From: Lysobacter alkalisoli | Lineage (GTDB): Bacteria; Pseudomonadota; Gammaproteobacteria; Xanthomonadales; Xanthomonadaceae | Reading direction: 5' to 3' | DNA: 64,000 nt | Assembly (NCBI RefSeq): GCF_006547045.1 | Contig: NZ_CP041242.1 | Span: 2,862,001-2,926,000, forward strand | Shown: piece by piece, positions 11,101 to 19,851 of the stretch | Layout: each line of letters starts with the position of its first letter | Numbering within the stretch: the first letter of the stretch is position 1 | Position numbers and translations under genes: made by a program | Notes under the pieces: model-generated | What the model saw: only the letters and a program-made list of their open reading frames with translations | Told to the model about the DNA's origin: nothing | The model's database searches: none

Positions 11101-14055
11101 CAGCGCGCCCGTGCAGCTGAAATCGCCCGCATCGGTCACCTCGCCAAAGGTCAGTCCGGTGCCCAGCGTATCGGTGAGCACGAACGGTTCCGTGGTCGGT
11201 GCCTGGGCCACGGTCACGGTCAGGGTGTAGGTGATCGCCTGCCCGGCCTGGACCTGGCCGCCGGCCGCCGGATCGGCGGTCTTGGCCGTGCCGATGGTGG
11301 GAAACTCCGGCGTATCGGTGTCGCTGTCGGTGTTGTTGTCCGGATTCGGATCGGGCGAACCATCGGGGCTGGTCACCGTCGCCGTGTTGGTCAGCTCGCC
11401 GGTGAAGTCCGCCGGCACGGCCATGGTCAGCATGAAGGTGACGGTGGCGTCGGCCGGCAGGTTGACCGGCGCACCCACGATCGCGCCCGTGCCGCTGGCG
11501 ACGCCGCAGGTGCCACCGCCGGTGGCGTTGCCGCAGGTCCAGCTGGCGGTGGTGATGCCGGCCGGCAGCGGGTCGTTGACGGTCGCAGCCGAGACGCCGA
11601 ACGGCCCAAGGTTGCTGACCACGATGGTGTAGACCACCTCCTCGCCCGGCACGTAGGTGTCGCTGCCATCGTCCTTGTCGATCGCAAGGTCCGCCGGGAA
11701 TTCCAGCGCGGCATCGACGCAAAGCGCACCGTCATTGCTGCCGGAGCCCTGCAGGTCCGAGATCAGGGTGGCCTGGCCGGTGGTCAGGTCGAACCGGTAG
11801 AAGCCGCCGTTGTTGTTGCTGCCGAACACGCCGTTGGTGGCGCCGAACATGCCGCCGAAGGGACCGGTGGTCCCGGTGAGGCCGATCGTGGTGACGTTTC
11901 CGTTTGCCGGATCGATCGCGTACAGATTGCTGCTGTCGACCGCGGTGTAGAGCAGCCCGTTGTGCCACGCCAGGTCCAGCGACCCGATGTTCTGGCTCAG
12001 CGTGACGCTGGTCGCCGTCATCGTCGGGATGTCGATCCGATAGAGCACACCGCCCGCAACCACGTAGTACGTGCCGTCGGGACCGATCTCGCCGGAGACG
12101 CTGTTGACCCCGAGACCGGCCACCGGCCCGAGATCCTGCACGCTGCCGTCACTGCCGATGCGCGCAATCGTGCCCGGGGTGCTCGCCGACAGCAGCATGC
12201 CGTACATGTAGTTGTCGATCGGGCTGATGGCGATGGCGTTGTACTGCGCTCCCGTCGCCGGCCCCACCGGGTCGACGATGAACGGATTGGACGAAGTGTC
12301 GAACCGGAAGAGGCGCGTCGGGACGTCCTGCGCCAGGTACATGGTCGCGTCGCAAGTTCCGAAGCTCGGCTGCACCGGATGCCCGGTGGTGCAGGTGCCG
12401 CAGGTCGGATCGTCGCCGCCCTCGGCCACCACCGAGTTGCTTACCGTGCCGGTGGCGCCGAGATCGACGATGGCGGTGTAGGTGACGGCATACGTTCCTG
12501 GTGCCGTCCCCGCCGGCAACGTGCATTGCAGCGCGCCACTGCAGATGAAACTGCCTGCGTCAGTGACAGCGCCAAAGGTCAACCCGGCGCTGAGGGTGTC
12601 GGTCAGCGTCACCACGTCCGAAGTCGGACCTCCGGCAACGGTGGCGGTGAGCGTGTAGGTCAGCGTCTGGCCGACGGTGACGGTCGTGCCGGGCACCGGA
12701 GCGGCAGTCTTTTCCACCGTGACCACAGCGGGCTCGACGGTGTTGGTGTCGCTGTCGGTGTTGTTGGCCGGATTCGGGTCGGGCGAGCCGTCGGGGCTGG
12801 TGACCGTCGCCGTGTTGGTCAGCTCGCCGGTGAAGTCGGCCGGCACGGCCATCGTCAGCGTGAAGGTGACGGTGGCGTCAGCCGGCAGATTGACCGGCAC
12901 ATCGACGATCGCACCTGTGCCATTGGCCACACCGCAGCTGCCACCGCCGGTGGCGCTGCCGCATGTCCAGCTGGCGGTGGTGATGCCGGCCGGCAGCGGG
13001 TCGCTCACCGTGGCGCCGGACACGCCGAACGGGCCGAGGTTGCTGACCACGATGGTGTAGACCACGTCCTCGCCCGGCACGTAGGTGTCGCTGCCGTCGT
13101 CCTTGTCGATTGCCAGATCGGCCGGGAACTCCAACGATGTGGTGGCGCACTTCGCGCCATCGTTCAGGCTCGCGCCCGGCGAATCGGAGATCAGCGTCGC
13201 CGCGCCGGTGGTAAGGTCGAACTGGTAGAAGCCGCCACCGTTGTTGCCACCGTAGACACCGTTGCTGGCGCCGAACATGGCGCCGAAGGGTACGCCGACG
13301 ATGCCGGTCGCGCCGACGGCGGCGACCGCGCCGGTCGTCGGGTCGATCGCGTACAGCAGCCCGGTCTCGTGGGAATGGCCGTAGAGCAGGCCGTTGTGCC
13401 AGGCCCAATCCCCCAGCCACACCGATTGGCTGAGGGTGATCAGCGTAGCAGTCTGCGTTGCAAGATCGACCCGCCACGCCTGGTTGGTGTTCTCCGCACG
13501 CTTGACGTAGTAAGTGCCATCCGGGCCGATCTCGCCGGTATTCAGACCATTGGAAGAAGTATTGATTCCGCCGCCGGTGATGGGCCCGACGACTTCGGCC
13601 GAGCCGTCGCTGCCGATCCGCAACAACTCATGCTGGGAGCCGTTCCACCGGGCCGCGTACAGATAGTTGTCGAGCGGATTGAACGCGGTCGCGTTGTATT
13701 CGAAACCCGCCGCCGACCCCAATGGGGTATAGACGAATGGATTGCTGGAAGTGTCGAACTGAATCAGGGTCGTCGGCGGACCGCCGTCGGCCTGTGTGAG
13801 GTACATGGTCGCATCGCACGAACCGAAATCCGGCTGCGGCGCAGTGACCGAGATCAGCGCATCGTCGCTGTCGTTGTTCGGGTTCGAATCGACCACGCCG
13901 GCGGGTGCGGTGATGGTCGCCGTGTTGGTGACCGAGGTCTGCGCCAGTGCAGGCATGCCGATGAGCAGTCCGGCCACGGCCGTTGCAGCAAGCAGTACCG
14001 ACAGAAAGCCCGTGTGGTGAGATGCAGCCGCCTTGCGTTGAGACGTGTTGGTCAC
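5143..14055 (-). CDS. giant secreted DUF11-repeat protein with tandem OmpA-like C-terminal domains
   Basis: The 2970-residue product starts at GTG 14055, after AGGGGG about 7 nt upstream. The signal peptide ends near residue 38 (GLLIGMPALAQ). Two copies of a propeller-like segment (YNATAFNPLDNYLYAARW; YNAIAISPIDNYMYGM) at about residues 75-305 and 565-790 alternate with DUF11 domains. About eleven further DUF11 repeats of 120-125 residues follow to about residue 2270, each with motifs such as TVQPGDTLTYTLTATI and LTDTLGAGLTFGAVTD and a Cys pair (CVPCET). Then come an SdrD-B-like segment (IFGTVFDDRDGDGWQDN) and two OmpA-like domains (EVIFAPGSAEVRAEYRPAI; GTVLFDTDKSEIRPEF with VVGHTDVRGSHAYN). 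OmpA-like domains bind peptidoglycan, so I infer a long cell-wall-anchored surface fibre. It heads the operon. Confidence 0.85.
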   Translation of the reverse strand: MTNTSQRKAAASHHTGFLSVLLAATAVAGLLIGMPALAQTSVTNTATITAPAGVVDSNPNNDSDDALISVTAPQPDFGSCDATMYLTQADGGPPTTLIQFDTSSNPFVYTPLGSAAGFEYNATAFNPLDNYLYAARWNGSQHELLRIGSDGSAEVVGPITGGGINTSSNGLNTGEIGPDGTYYVKRAENTNQAWRVDLATQTATLITLSQSVWLGDWAWHNGLLYGHSHETGLLYAIDPTTGAVAAVGATGIVGVPFGAMFGASNGVYGGNNGGGFYQFDLTTGAATLISDSPGASLNDGAKCATTSLEFPADLAIDKDDGSDTYVPGEDVVYTIVVSNLGPFGVSGATVSDPLPAGITTASWTCGSATGGGSCGVANGTGAIVDVPVNLPADATVTFTLTMAVPADFTGELTNTATVTSPDGSPDPNPANNTDSDTNTVEPAVVTVEKTAAPVPGTTVTVGQTLTYTLTATVAGGPTSDVVTLTDTLSAGLTFGAVTDAGSFICSGALQCTLPAGTAPGTYAVTYTAIVDLGATGTVSNSVVAEGGDDPTCGTCTTGHPVQPSFGTCDATMYLAQDVPTRLFRFDTSSNPFIVDPVGPATGAQYNAIAISPIDNYMYGMLLSASTPGTIARIGSDGSVQDLGPVAGLGVNSVSGEIGPDGTYYVVAGGVLYRIDIPTMTATSVTLSQNIGSLDLAWHNGLLYTAVDSSNLYAIDPANGNVTTIGLTGTTGPFGGMFGATNGVFGSNNNGGFYRFDLTTGQATLISDLQGSGSNDGALCVDAALEFPADLAIDKDDGSDTYVPGEEVVYTIVVSNLGPFGVSAATVNDPLPAGITTASWTCGNATGGGTCGVASGTGAIVGAPVNLPADATVTFMLTMAVPADFTGELTNTATVTSPDGSPDPNPDNNTDSDTDTPEFPTIGTAKTADPAAGGQVQAGQAITYTLTVTVAQAPTTEPFVLTDTLGTGLTFGEVTDAGDFSCTGALECTLPAGTLPGTYALSYTATVDADATGTLANSVVGTGGGDDDPECDPCVTEHEVGPPVISVAKSADPADGSTVQPGDTLSYTLTATIADAATTEPLVLTDTLGTGLTFGAVTDPGVFTCTGALQCTLPAGTVPGIYALTYTATVNADATGNVGNSVVASGGGGDPECVPCETEHEVEPPTIAVVKSADPANGSTVQPGQTLTYTLTATITTSATIEPLVLTDTLGAGLTFGAVTDPGVFACSGELTCTLPTGTLPGVYAVSYTAMVNADATGNVGNSVVASGGDPECVPCETDHEVEPPTIAVAKSADPASGSQVQPGDTLTYTLTATITTSATIEPLVLTDTLGAGLTFGAVTDAGAFACNGELICTLPTGTLPGVYAVTYTATVNADATGNVGNSVVASGGDPECVPCETDHEVEPATIAVVKSADPASGSQVQPGDTLTYTLTATIATSVTTEPLVLTDTLGAGLTFGAVTDAGAFACSGELTCSLPAGTAPGTYAVSYTATVNTDATGNVGNSVVASGGDPACAPCETEHEVEPPTIAVVKNADPASGSQVQPGDTLTYTLTVTITTSATTEPLVLTDTLGAGLTFGAVTDAGAFACNGELICTLPTGTLPGVYAVTYTATVNADATGNVGNSVVASGGGGDPECVPCETEHEVEPPTIAVAKSADPASGSQVQPGDTLTYTLTATIVTSTTTEPLVLTDTLGSGLTFGAVTDAGAFACNGELTCTLPAGTLPGMYAVTYTATVDADATGNVGNSVVASGGGGGDDPECVPCETDHEVEPPTITVAKTADPADGSTVQPGQTLTYTLTATIATSATTEPLVLSDTLGAGLTFGEVTDAGAFACNGELTCTLPAGTLPGTYAVTYTATVDADATGNVGNSVVASGGGGGDDPECVPCETEHEIEPPTIAVAKSADPADGNTVQPGDTLTYTLTATIATSATTEPLVLTDTLGAGLTFGAVTDAGAFACNGELICTLPTGTLPGTYAVTYTATVNADATGNVGNSVVASGGGGDPECLPCETNHDVEPPTITIVKSADPAVGVEVRPGDTLTYTLTATVATSVTTEPLLLTDTLGAGLTFGEVTAAGAFACSGELLCTLPAGTAPGVYAVSYTATVNADATGSVGNSVVATGGGGDEDPECAPCETEHGVELPSLTIAKTSDPGDGAEVNAGDVITYTLTVTVATSATTAPFVLTDTLGGGQTLLADAITLPEGGSCEATDEGLTCTLAEGTLPGSYAFTYQTQVNPDAVGAVGNSVVGEGGGDPDPECAPCTTEHPLAEPVVTIAKTSHPGDGAEVSVGETLVYTLTVTIENAAIAMPVQLNDTPGAGLTVGELPAGCSGGSDGIVCTVEAGTVPGVYTFSYPATVNADATGEVTNAVVSEYGGTTEPVCQPCGTSHRLLSDAELRIVKTAGVRSARIGDLIRYTLTVENVGVVNLVGGTVVDTPPAGFSYVEGSMSVVDGDGAFTLAPGRHPLQIGGIDIAVGERATIVYLLRVGAGVRHGTQVNSAVAQNGAGHPISNIATAQVTIEADPLLDDSLIFGTVFDDRDGDGWQDNAALSGVQVQGGFAPGAYIAGSTTIDRGAGMAPVADASAPLLHGIDVGEIAARQSEADPAEAHQVVIRQRLTEAAFTNDFVLTSDQGVTVRMDAEGRTTVERSGEAAKGLNAAEPTVERRIAQGEGGVVVDYVIGNAGIDERGIPGVRIASVEGLLIETDQYGRYHLVDVQGGERGYRNFILKVDPSTLPPGTVFTTDNPRVRRITPGLPVRFDFGVQLPAEPIPGGSEQVELELGEVIFAPGSAEVRAEYRPAIAKMAEQVNAYGGGEVVITANGDSEALAFDRASAVRELLLSQVAPENRRALTVNVRTDVDGALVAGVTEGGALLGTVLFDTDKSEIRPEFEPLLDRVAARLEGMGGGAVAVVGHTDVRGSHAYNAALGMRRARAVYEALAERLSPDIRERVRVESSDDPTAPVGQDGEWKGAGS
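7271..11300 (-). repeat. tandem 360-381 bp DUF11-coding repeats
   Basis: Eleven head-to-tail units begin near 7271, 7652, 8027, 8391, 8763, 9135, 9501, 9861, 10221, 10581 and 10949. The units between about 8000 and 10700 are nearly identical at DNA level; for example, the blocks at 9181-9360 and 9901-10080 differ at only a few positions. This suggests recent expansion or gene conversion within the reading frame. All unit lengths are multiples of three. Confidence 0.85.
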
Positions 14056-14475
14056 GCAACCCCCTAGCTCTGCGGGAGCGCCTGTTGTCCACCGGTACGC
14101 ATGCGTCCTGGCGACTGGCTACCCCTGCCATGAAATCGATCCCTCCCCCATCGGCTCCAACCGGTCTGCGGGTAGCGCCTCACCCCTGACCCAGGGTGCG
14201 ACGTAACCGGAAGTGCCTTTGAGGGTTCTTGGCAGGGAATCTAGTAGCGCATGACGACAGGCACACGCACCGAAACTGGATAAAACTCACCATCGGTGAG
14301 AATCTGTCTGTCCGCTATCCGCCAGCCAACGACTCTTGCGCTACTCGCCCTTCGCTGCCTGGCGGCGACAGGCAGCGCGATCCGTAGGACGAATGGATAA
14401 GACGGGAGACTATCGGCGCGCACCTGCGGGCCATTATTCTGTCCACCGGTAAACCGACTTGGGGAACGGTTCGCT
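14056..14475. promoter_or_regulatory. divergent intergenic region between surface operon and kinase genes
   Basis: These 420 bases hold no supported gene. They must contain the promoter of the leftward surface-protein operon and that of the rightward kinase pair. A 12-base direct repeat TGTCCACCGGTA occurs at 14086-14097 and 14440-14451, near each gene start. The kinase start is preceded by GGGGAACG. I see no convincing sigma-70 hexamers or riboswitch. Confidence 0.4.
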
Positions 14476-15837
14476 ATGGTGAAGAAGCTCGTCGTCTGGT
14501 TGCGTCGTACCTCGATCAAGGATCCGGTCGATCGACGCAATGCGCCCATGCTGCAAGTCGTACTGCTCATGCTGGGCACGCTGCCGCCACTGATGTGGCT
14601 CTACCGGATCGTCGCCCTTGACGTGCCCTGGCGCCCGGGGGAAACGGTCGGTCTGGTTACCAGCCTGCTGATCTGCGCGGTGGCCTTCTTCTGCTTTGCC
14701 CTGATCCGCCACGGCCGCTTCCAATGGGCGGTGCGCCAGTTGCTGGTGGTAGTGGCAGTCATCCTCGTGATCGCCTACGCCGGCAGCGGAGTCGTGGCGC
14801 AGACCTACGAACAGCCGCTGCACGTGATGTGGCTGTTCATCGCCGGCACGATGGTGGGCCGGCGCGCGCTATGGGGCATGTACGGGGCGTTGCTGGTGGC
14901 ACTCATGGCGGGAATGCTCGCGGACGCACAGCGGACGGGCGAATACTACTTCGGCGATCCCGTGGCCCGTGGCGTGATGTTCCTGCTGATCGCCATCGTG
15001 GTGGATCGCACCGTCGCCGCCATGCGCTCCAGCCTGGAAGAGGCGGTGCAGCAGGGCCTCGAGCTCTCGCTTGCCAACCAGCGGTTGAAGACGGAGATCG
15101 CGGCCCGTGAACAGGCCCAGGAGCAACTGATCCATGCGCAGAAAGTGGAGGCCGTCGGGCGCATGGCCAGCGGCATCGCCCATGACTTCAACCATCTGCT
15201 GACCCTGATCCTGGGCTATGTCGAACGCGGCAAGCACGCGACGGGCACCTCCGAGACCCGGGACATCCTGACCGGGGTGGAGTCTGCGGCGCGACGCGCC
15301 ACCGCGATCACTCATAAACTGCTGCACTTCAGCCGGCAGGACACCACCCGGGTGGAGCGCTTCGATGCCGGCGAGGCCCTGCTCGAAATGAAACCGATGC
15401 TGCGCCAGACTCTTGGGGCCGGGATCACCCTCGATATGCACACTCCCGACACTCCGTGCATGATCCGCTTCGACCGTGCCGAATTCGCCCTGGTCATCCT
15501 AAACGTCACCGCCAACGCCGCCGATGCCATGCCCGACGGCGGCCGCTTCCGGATAACCCTGCGGGCGCCCTCGCCCGGTGGGATGATCGAGATCGAACTG
15601 CTCGACAGCGGCCACGGTGTACCGCCGGAGATCCGGGATCGCGTGTTCACGCCATTCTTCACCACCAAGCCGGACGGACAGGGGACCGGCCTGGGGCTTG
15701 CGATCGTGCATGACCTGATCGTCTCCGCCAATGGCAGCGCCGAACTCGACAGCGGTCCGGGGGCACCTGTTTCCGGATATGCCTGGCGAGCGACGAATTG
15801 CAGGGGCAGGGAAAGGCAGCGTCGTCGGTGGCCATGA
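14476..15837 (+). CDS. membrane sensor histidine kinase 1 (3' end frameshifted)
   Basis: The 453-residue open frame has about five hydrophobic segments in residues 25-180, a short coiled-coil linker ([19 protein letters not shown]), a HisKA box with the phospho-acceptor His in [10 protein letters not shown] (about residue 235) and an HATPase domain: N box [14 protein letters not shown] (about 343), G boxes DSGHGV and [11 protein letters not shown]. After ELDSGPG the frame becomes unrelated, arginine-rich sequence. Adding one G to the G5 run near 15760 gives [11 protein letters not shown], a normal kinase ending, and a stop at 15870-15872 that overlaps the next gene's ATG (ATGA). The visible end is therefore probably a 1-bp deletion or sequencing error. 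Ligand unknown. It is a likely paralogue of the next kinase, with which it shares the DRRNAxMLQ N-terminal motif. Confidence 0.85.
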   Translation: MVKKLVVWLRRTSIKDPVDRRNAPMLQVVLLMLGTLPPLMWLYRIVALDVPWRPGETVGLVTSLLICAVAFFCFALIRHGRFQWAVRQLLVVVAVILVIAYAGSGVVAQTYEQPLHVMWLFIAGTMVGRRALWGMYGALLVALMAGMLADAQRTGEYYFGDPVARGVMFLLIAIVVDRTVAAMRSSLEEAVQQGLELSLANQRLKTEIAAREQAQEQLIHAQKVEAVGRMASGIAHDFNHLLTLILGYVERGKHATGTSETRDILTGVESAARRATAITHKLLHFSRQDTTRVERFDAGEALLEMKPMLRQTLGAGITLDMHTPDTPCMIRFDRAEFALVILNVTANAADAMPDGGRFRITLRAPSPGGMIEIELLDSGHGVPPEIRDRVFTPFFTTKPDGQGTGLGLAIVHDLIVSANGSAELDSGPGAPVSGYAWRATNCRGRERQRRRWP

Positions 15838-15868
15838 ATCATTCTGCAGACGAATGCCAGGTCGGCGC

Positions 15869-17335
15869 ATGACGGCCAACGCAGGCAGCCGGCCGCATCG
15901 CACCCCGGCAATGAATATCTTCTATCCGCCCCGGGATCTGTGGCAACGCGTCATCGGCTGGATAAAGCGCATGCCCATTCATGCGCCCCAGGACCGCCGC
16001 AATGCCCTGATGCTGCAGACGATCCTCGCCATCGTCGGCACGGCGGCATTGGTGATGGTTTTCAGCTCCTACGCCTTCACGGGCATCGAGGCGCAAGGCG
16101 ATACCTGGGTCGCCGTGGCGATAGGCGCATACGCATGGCTCTGCTTTCATCTGTCGCGAAGAGGGCTGTACCGGCTGTCAGCCAGTCTCACCGTGATCGG
16201 CAGCCTGTTGCTGATCGGAGCCAGCTACTACGTCTATGGTTTGCAGGCACAACCCGGGCTGCTGATGATCCATCTGATGCCGTTGCTATTCGCCGGCCTG
16301 CTGCTGGGTCGGTCGGCCGTGTGGTGGACGGCGCTCGCCAATACCGTCGCACTGGCGATAGGCGCGTGGGTCGACATACGGCACGCGACCAACATTCCGG
16401 GAACATCGGGCGTGCTGTCGGACCTGCTCCTGTCCAGCATGAACTTTCTCGTGCTTGCGGTGATCCTCGACCGTCTGATCCGCTCGTCCCAGCGGGCCAT
16501 CGAGCGCAGCCAGGCACTGGACGCGGCCTGTATGGAACTCAAGCGCGAGATCGAGGAAAAGGAACTCGCCTACGCACGCCTGCTGCAGACACAGCGGATG
16601 GAAGCCATCGGCCGGCTGTCGGCCGGCGCCGCTCACGACTTCAACAACATTCTCAGTGTGATCGTCGGGCTCGCCACCTCGCCCCACCTGAAAGGCAATC
16701 CCGCCGACAGCGTGCTGTCCAGGATCCGTCGGGCCGCGCAGCGCGGCGCGGTGATCACCCGTCGTCTGCTGAGTTTCAGCCGCACGCAGGTCAGGCAGGT
16801 ATCGGTCTTCGATCTCGCCGAGGCCATCGATGAAATGCGGCCATTGATACTGCCAATGTTCCATCGCGGGATCCGGGTGAGCCTCGACATCCCCCCGCCC
16901 GGCCTGCTGGTGGAGACGGACCATGAGGAATTCGAGCTCGCGCTGCTGAACATCGTCAGCAACGCCTGCGACGCCATGCCGCAGGGCGGACACTTCACGC
17001 TGTCCGTCGATCCATCGGAAAACCAGGCACTCATCCGGATGGAGGACACCGGCTCTGGCATGCCGCCGGACGTGCTCGCCCGCCTGTTCGAACCCTTTTT
17101 CACCACCAAGCCCAAGGGCGAGGGAACCGGCATCGGCATGTCGATCGTGCATCGATTCGTCGCCGACAGCGGGGGCGAACTGGAGGTCGACAGCAGTCCG
17201 GAACGGGGAACCCGCATCCACCTCCGGCTGCCTCTGGTCAAGCCGTATGCGCCGGAAGAGCGGCTGGACGATCCAACTGGCGCGTACGACAAGAGTGGCG
17301 AGGCGTGCGAAACCCGAACCGTCGCGGCAGGGTAG
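15869..17335 (+). CDS. membrane sensor histidine kinase 2
   Basis: A 488-residue protein starting at ATG 15869, where ATGA would overlap the frame-corrected stop of kinase 1; an internal ATG at 15911 (MNIFYPPRD) is the alternative. The order is: N-terminal [15 protein letters not shown] motif shared with kinase 1; about six hydrophobic segments to residue 215; a helical linker; HisKA with His in [10 protein letters not shown] (about residue 256); HATPase N box [14 protein letters not shown] (about 360); and G boxes DTGSGMP and [11 protein letters not shown]. It ends with an acidic, non-conserved tail. There is no receiver or output domain, so it must signal through a separate regulator; the OmpR-type regulator at 19852 is the nearest candidate. 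It is convergent with the propeller sensor, 13 bp apart. Confidence 0.85.
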   Translation: MTANAGSRPHRTPAMNIFYPPRDLWQRVIGWIKRMPIHAPQDRRNALMLQTILAIVGTAALVMVFSSYAFTGIEAQGDTWVAVAIGAYAWLCFHLSRRGLYRLSASLTVIGSLLLIGASYYVYGLQAQPGLLMIHLMPLLFAGLLLGRSAVWWTALANTVALAIGAWVDIRHATNIPGTSGVLSDLLLSSMNFLVLAVILDRLIRSSQRAIERSQALDAACMELKREIEEKELAYARLLQTQRMEAIGRLSAGAAHDFNNILSVIVGLATSPHLKGNPADSVLSRIRRAAQRGAVITRRLLSFSRTQVRQVSVFDLAEAIDEMRPLILPMFHRGIRVSLDIPPPGLLVETDHEEFELALLNIVSNACDAMPQGGHFTLSVDPSENQALIRMEDTGSGMPPDVLARLFEPFFTTKPKGEGTGIGMSIVHRFVADSGGELEVDSSPERGTRIHLRLPLVKPYAPEERLDDPTGAYDKSGEACETRTVAAG

Positions 17336-17348
17336 GAACCGGAGCCTG

Positions 17349-19687
17349 TCAGGGACGCTGCGAGCCCGGCCGGCCCGGAGCCGCTCCGCTGCCATCCAGG
17401 CGGGTGCTGCCGACCAGCACCAGAAGACCCAGCAGCATCGCCAGTGTCCAGATCCACGGGCGCTGGTACCACGGCTGCGGATGGACGATCTGCAGGCTCG
17501 CCGGAACCGGCGACCACTGCCCTCCCGCGATGCGCGCCTGCACCTCGAACTCGTGCTTTCCCCAGGGGATCGACGGATAGAGAACGCTGCGGTTCTGTCC
17601 CGCTTCCATCCAGTCGCCATCGACCCCTGAAAGGCGGAAGCGAAAACGGGTTTCCTGCGGCCGGCTCAAATTGATCGCCGTGTAGCGGATTTCCAGGTTC
17701 CGCGTGAACGGCTCCAGCGTCAGCGTCGAGCCGACGATATCGAGTTCGCGTCCGGCCGCCGCGGCATGCTCGATGTGTGGCCTGAGCAATGCAGCCCGGA
17801 CCTCGCGCACATCCGCCGGATCAATGACGCCGAATCCTTCCACCAGTGCGAACCACAACCGGCCCTGCGTATCGCGATGGCAGGGCGACGAAGTGCCCCC
17901 GTTCATCTCGGCCGGCACCAGGCCATCGCTCGCCGCATAGCCCACCGATTCGATCTCGACGTCCGCCGTTTGCGGCGATGGCAGCAAGGTCACCCCGCGG
18001 TTGCCTCCCAGCCACAGGCGCCCCCGATCGTCGGCCAGAATGCACGACACTGTGTCGTCGAACAGTCCGTTGCCGCTGTCGTACTGGCGCACCTGCCCGT
18101 TCTCGATGCGGTTGAGGCCGCCGCCATAGGTGCCCACCCAGAGCGTGCCCGCAGCAGCGTCCTCGTACAGGGCGCGGGCAAAGCGTGAGGAAAGCCCCTC
18201 CTGCGTCGACCAGCGCTCGACGACCTCGTCGCCGGCCAGCCGCAGCACCCCCTGATCGCCCACGAACCAGGTGCCGCCATTCGCGGCCTCGACGACGTTG
18301 TTGATGCGCATGCCCTGCAGGGCCTCGATACGGTGACGCCCGGCGATGCGGCCTTCGCCATCGATCCCGATCACGTATGTCGAGCGTCCCGCGCTGACCA
18401 GAAAGCCTCCGTCCCTGCGCTGCCACATATTGACCATTCCACCAGCCGGCCATCTGGCGACCTGCTTCGGTTCACCTCCGGCTACCCGCGCCAGCCCCCC
18501 TCGCCCGTCCCCACCCAAAGCACGCCTTCGTGATCCAACAGCAGGCTGGTGACGCATTCACCCACCTGCGCTTTCCGGAGAGGCAAGGCCTGCACGCCGC
18601 CATCGTGCGACCAATGGTGTACGCCTCCACAGGCCGAGCCGAACCACAGACCGCCGTTTCCGTCGCCAATGATTGCGCGGCCGGCCATGTTGGTTCCCAG
18701 CTGGGAAGTCGAGAACAGGCCGAACAGCGGCTTGCGCGTCCGCAACAGGCCCTTGCTGCCACTGCCTGCCCACAGGTCGCCTTCGTCGTCCCATGCCAAA
18801 CTGATGATGCCCATGCCCGACAGCTCCGGCACATGCGCCCAGCCGCCCATGCCGTCCTCACGCACCACCTTTCCGGAAAGTTGCGACACCCACCACAGGC
18901 CTTCTGCGTCCCGTGCAGCCAGGGCTGGCTCCTCGACACCAAGCGGCTGCCACTGCTGGCGGACCGGGTCGTACCGGTAGAGTTCCCGCTCGGTGCCGAC
19001 CAGCAGACCGTCGCCATTGCCTTCAAGCAACCGGACGCCCCTGTTTCCGCCGGGCAACCGGATCGGCCGGAGTTGCTGGCCGGCCACGACATGGAAACTT
19101 TCGTATCCAGCGACGTGGATCCGCCCCAGCCCGTCACTGGCCAATCGGGTGTATCCGGCCGGACTGGAACGTCCGCTCCAGACCACCTGTCCGCTGACCG
19201 GATCCAGCTTGAACACGCCCTCGCTGCTCGCAACCCATATCCCCCGATCCGGTCCCTGCAGGATGTCGTTGATCTGGCAGAGGCCATCGCAAAAGGGCAG
19301 ATGCCGGAATTCCCCGTGTTCGAGAACACTCAGCCCGGCATCCTCGGTCCCGATCCAGAGCCGGCCCTCATCGTCCTCATGCAGGGCGACGATGCGGTCG
19401 CTGGACGGTCCCGTTTCCGGCTCGCCATCCACATGCAGCGAGCCGGGGACATGGCGATCCCTGTATGTCCTGAACGTCCGTCCATCGAAGCGGGCCAGGC
19501 CGCCGAACGTGCCCACCCAGAGATAGCCATCGCGGGCCTGGACAAGGGCACTCACGCCTGACGGCGGAAGCCCATCGTCATCGGTGAACACCTTCGGGCG
19601 GACCCGGTAATCGGGGTGCACCGCGGTCGACGCCAGAACGGGGCCACACCACACAAGCAGGCCGAAGGCCAGGGCCATCAGCCTCAT
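17349..19687 (-). pseudogene. reg_prop/Y_Y_Y propeller sensor protein, split by a frameshift
   Basis: Two adjacent frames make one protein. The 5' part runs from ATG 19687 (SD GAGGAAG; signal peptide MRLMALAFGLLVWCGPVLAS) to a stop at 18482. The 3' part is open from about 18557 to 17349. The break lies in a run of six C (18495-18500). One extra base would read VLWVGTGEGG followed by LARVAGGEPK without a stop. The combined product of about 780 residues has repeated propeller blades (GYLWVGTFGGLARFDG; GRLWIGTEDAG; TLWVGTYGGGLNRI), a Y_Y_Y-like beta domain (RETRFRFRLSGVDGDWMEA type) and one C-terminal transmembrane helix (WIWTLAMLLGLLVLVG), with no kinase domain after it. Related hybrid two-component sensors normally continue into HisKA. 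It is either a true pseudogene or a homopolymer error. Confidence 0.8.
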
Positions 19688-19851
19688 CGCGGTCGCTTCC
19701 TCACAATTCTCTCGCCATGTCCTGCATTCTGCCGCAGGTCTGCCACTCGCGCCGTGCATGCCATCCCCGCGACGGCAGGAAACCCGTTCAGTGGGCGCGC
19801 CACCCGGCGGAAGAGATCGACTCCGGAATTCGCCGTCGCATGCGATGCCGC

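Noticed and set aside
7271-11300. Tandem repeats as a CRISPR-like array
   Set aside because: Units are 360-381 bp, in frame, without spacers; they encode DUF11 domains.
7132-14067. Long plus-strand open frames (878 and 1402 codons) opposite the DUF11 gene
   Set aside because: They mirror the repeat structure of the real gene and have His/Arg/Gly-rich nonsense composition.
14056-14240. Possible riboswitch upstream of the giant surface gene
   Set aside because: Some stems can be drawn, but no conserved c-di-GMP or other aptamer core is seen.
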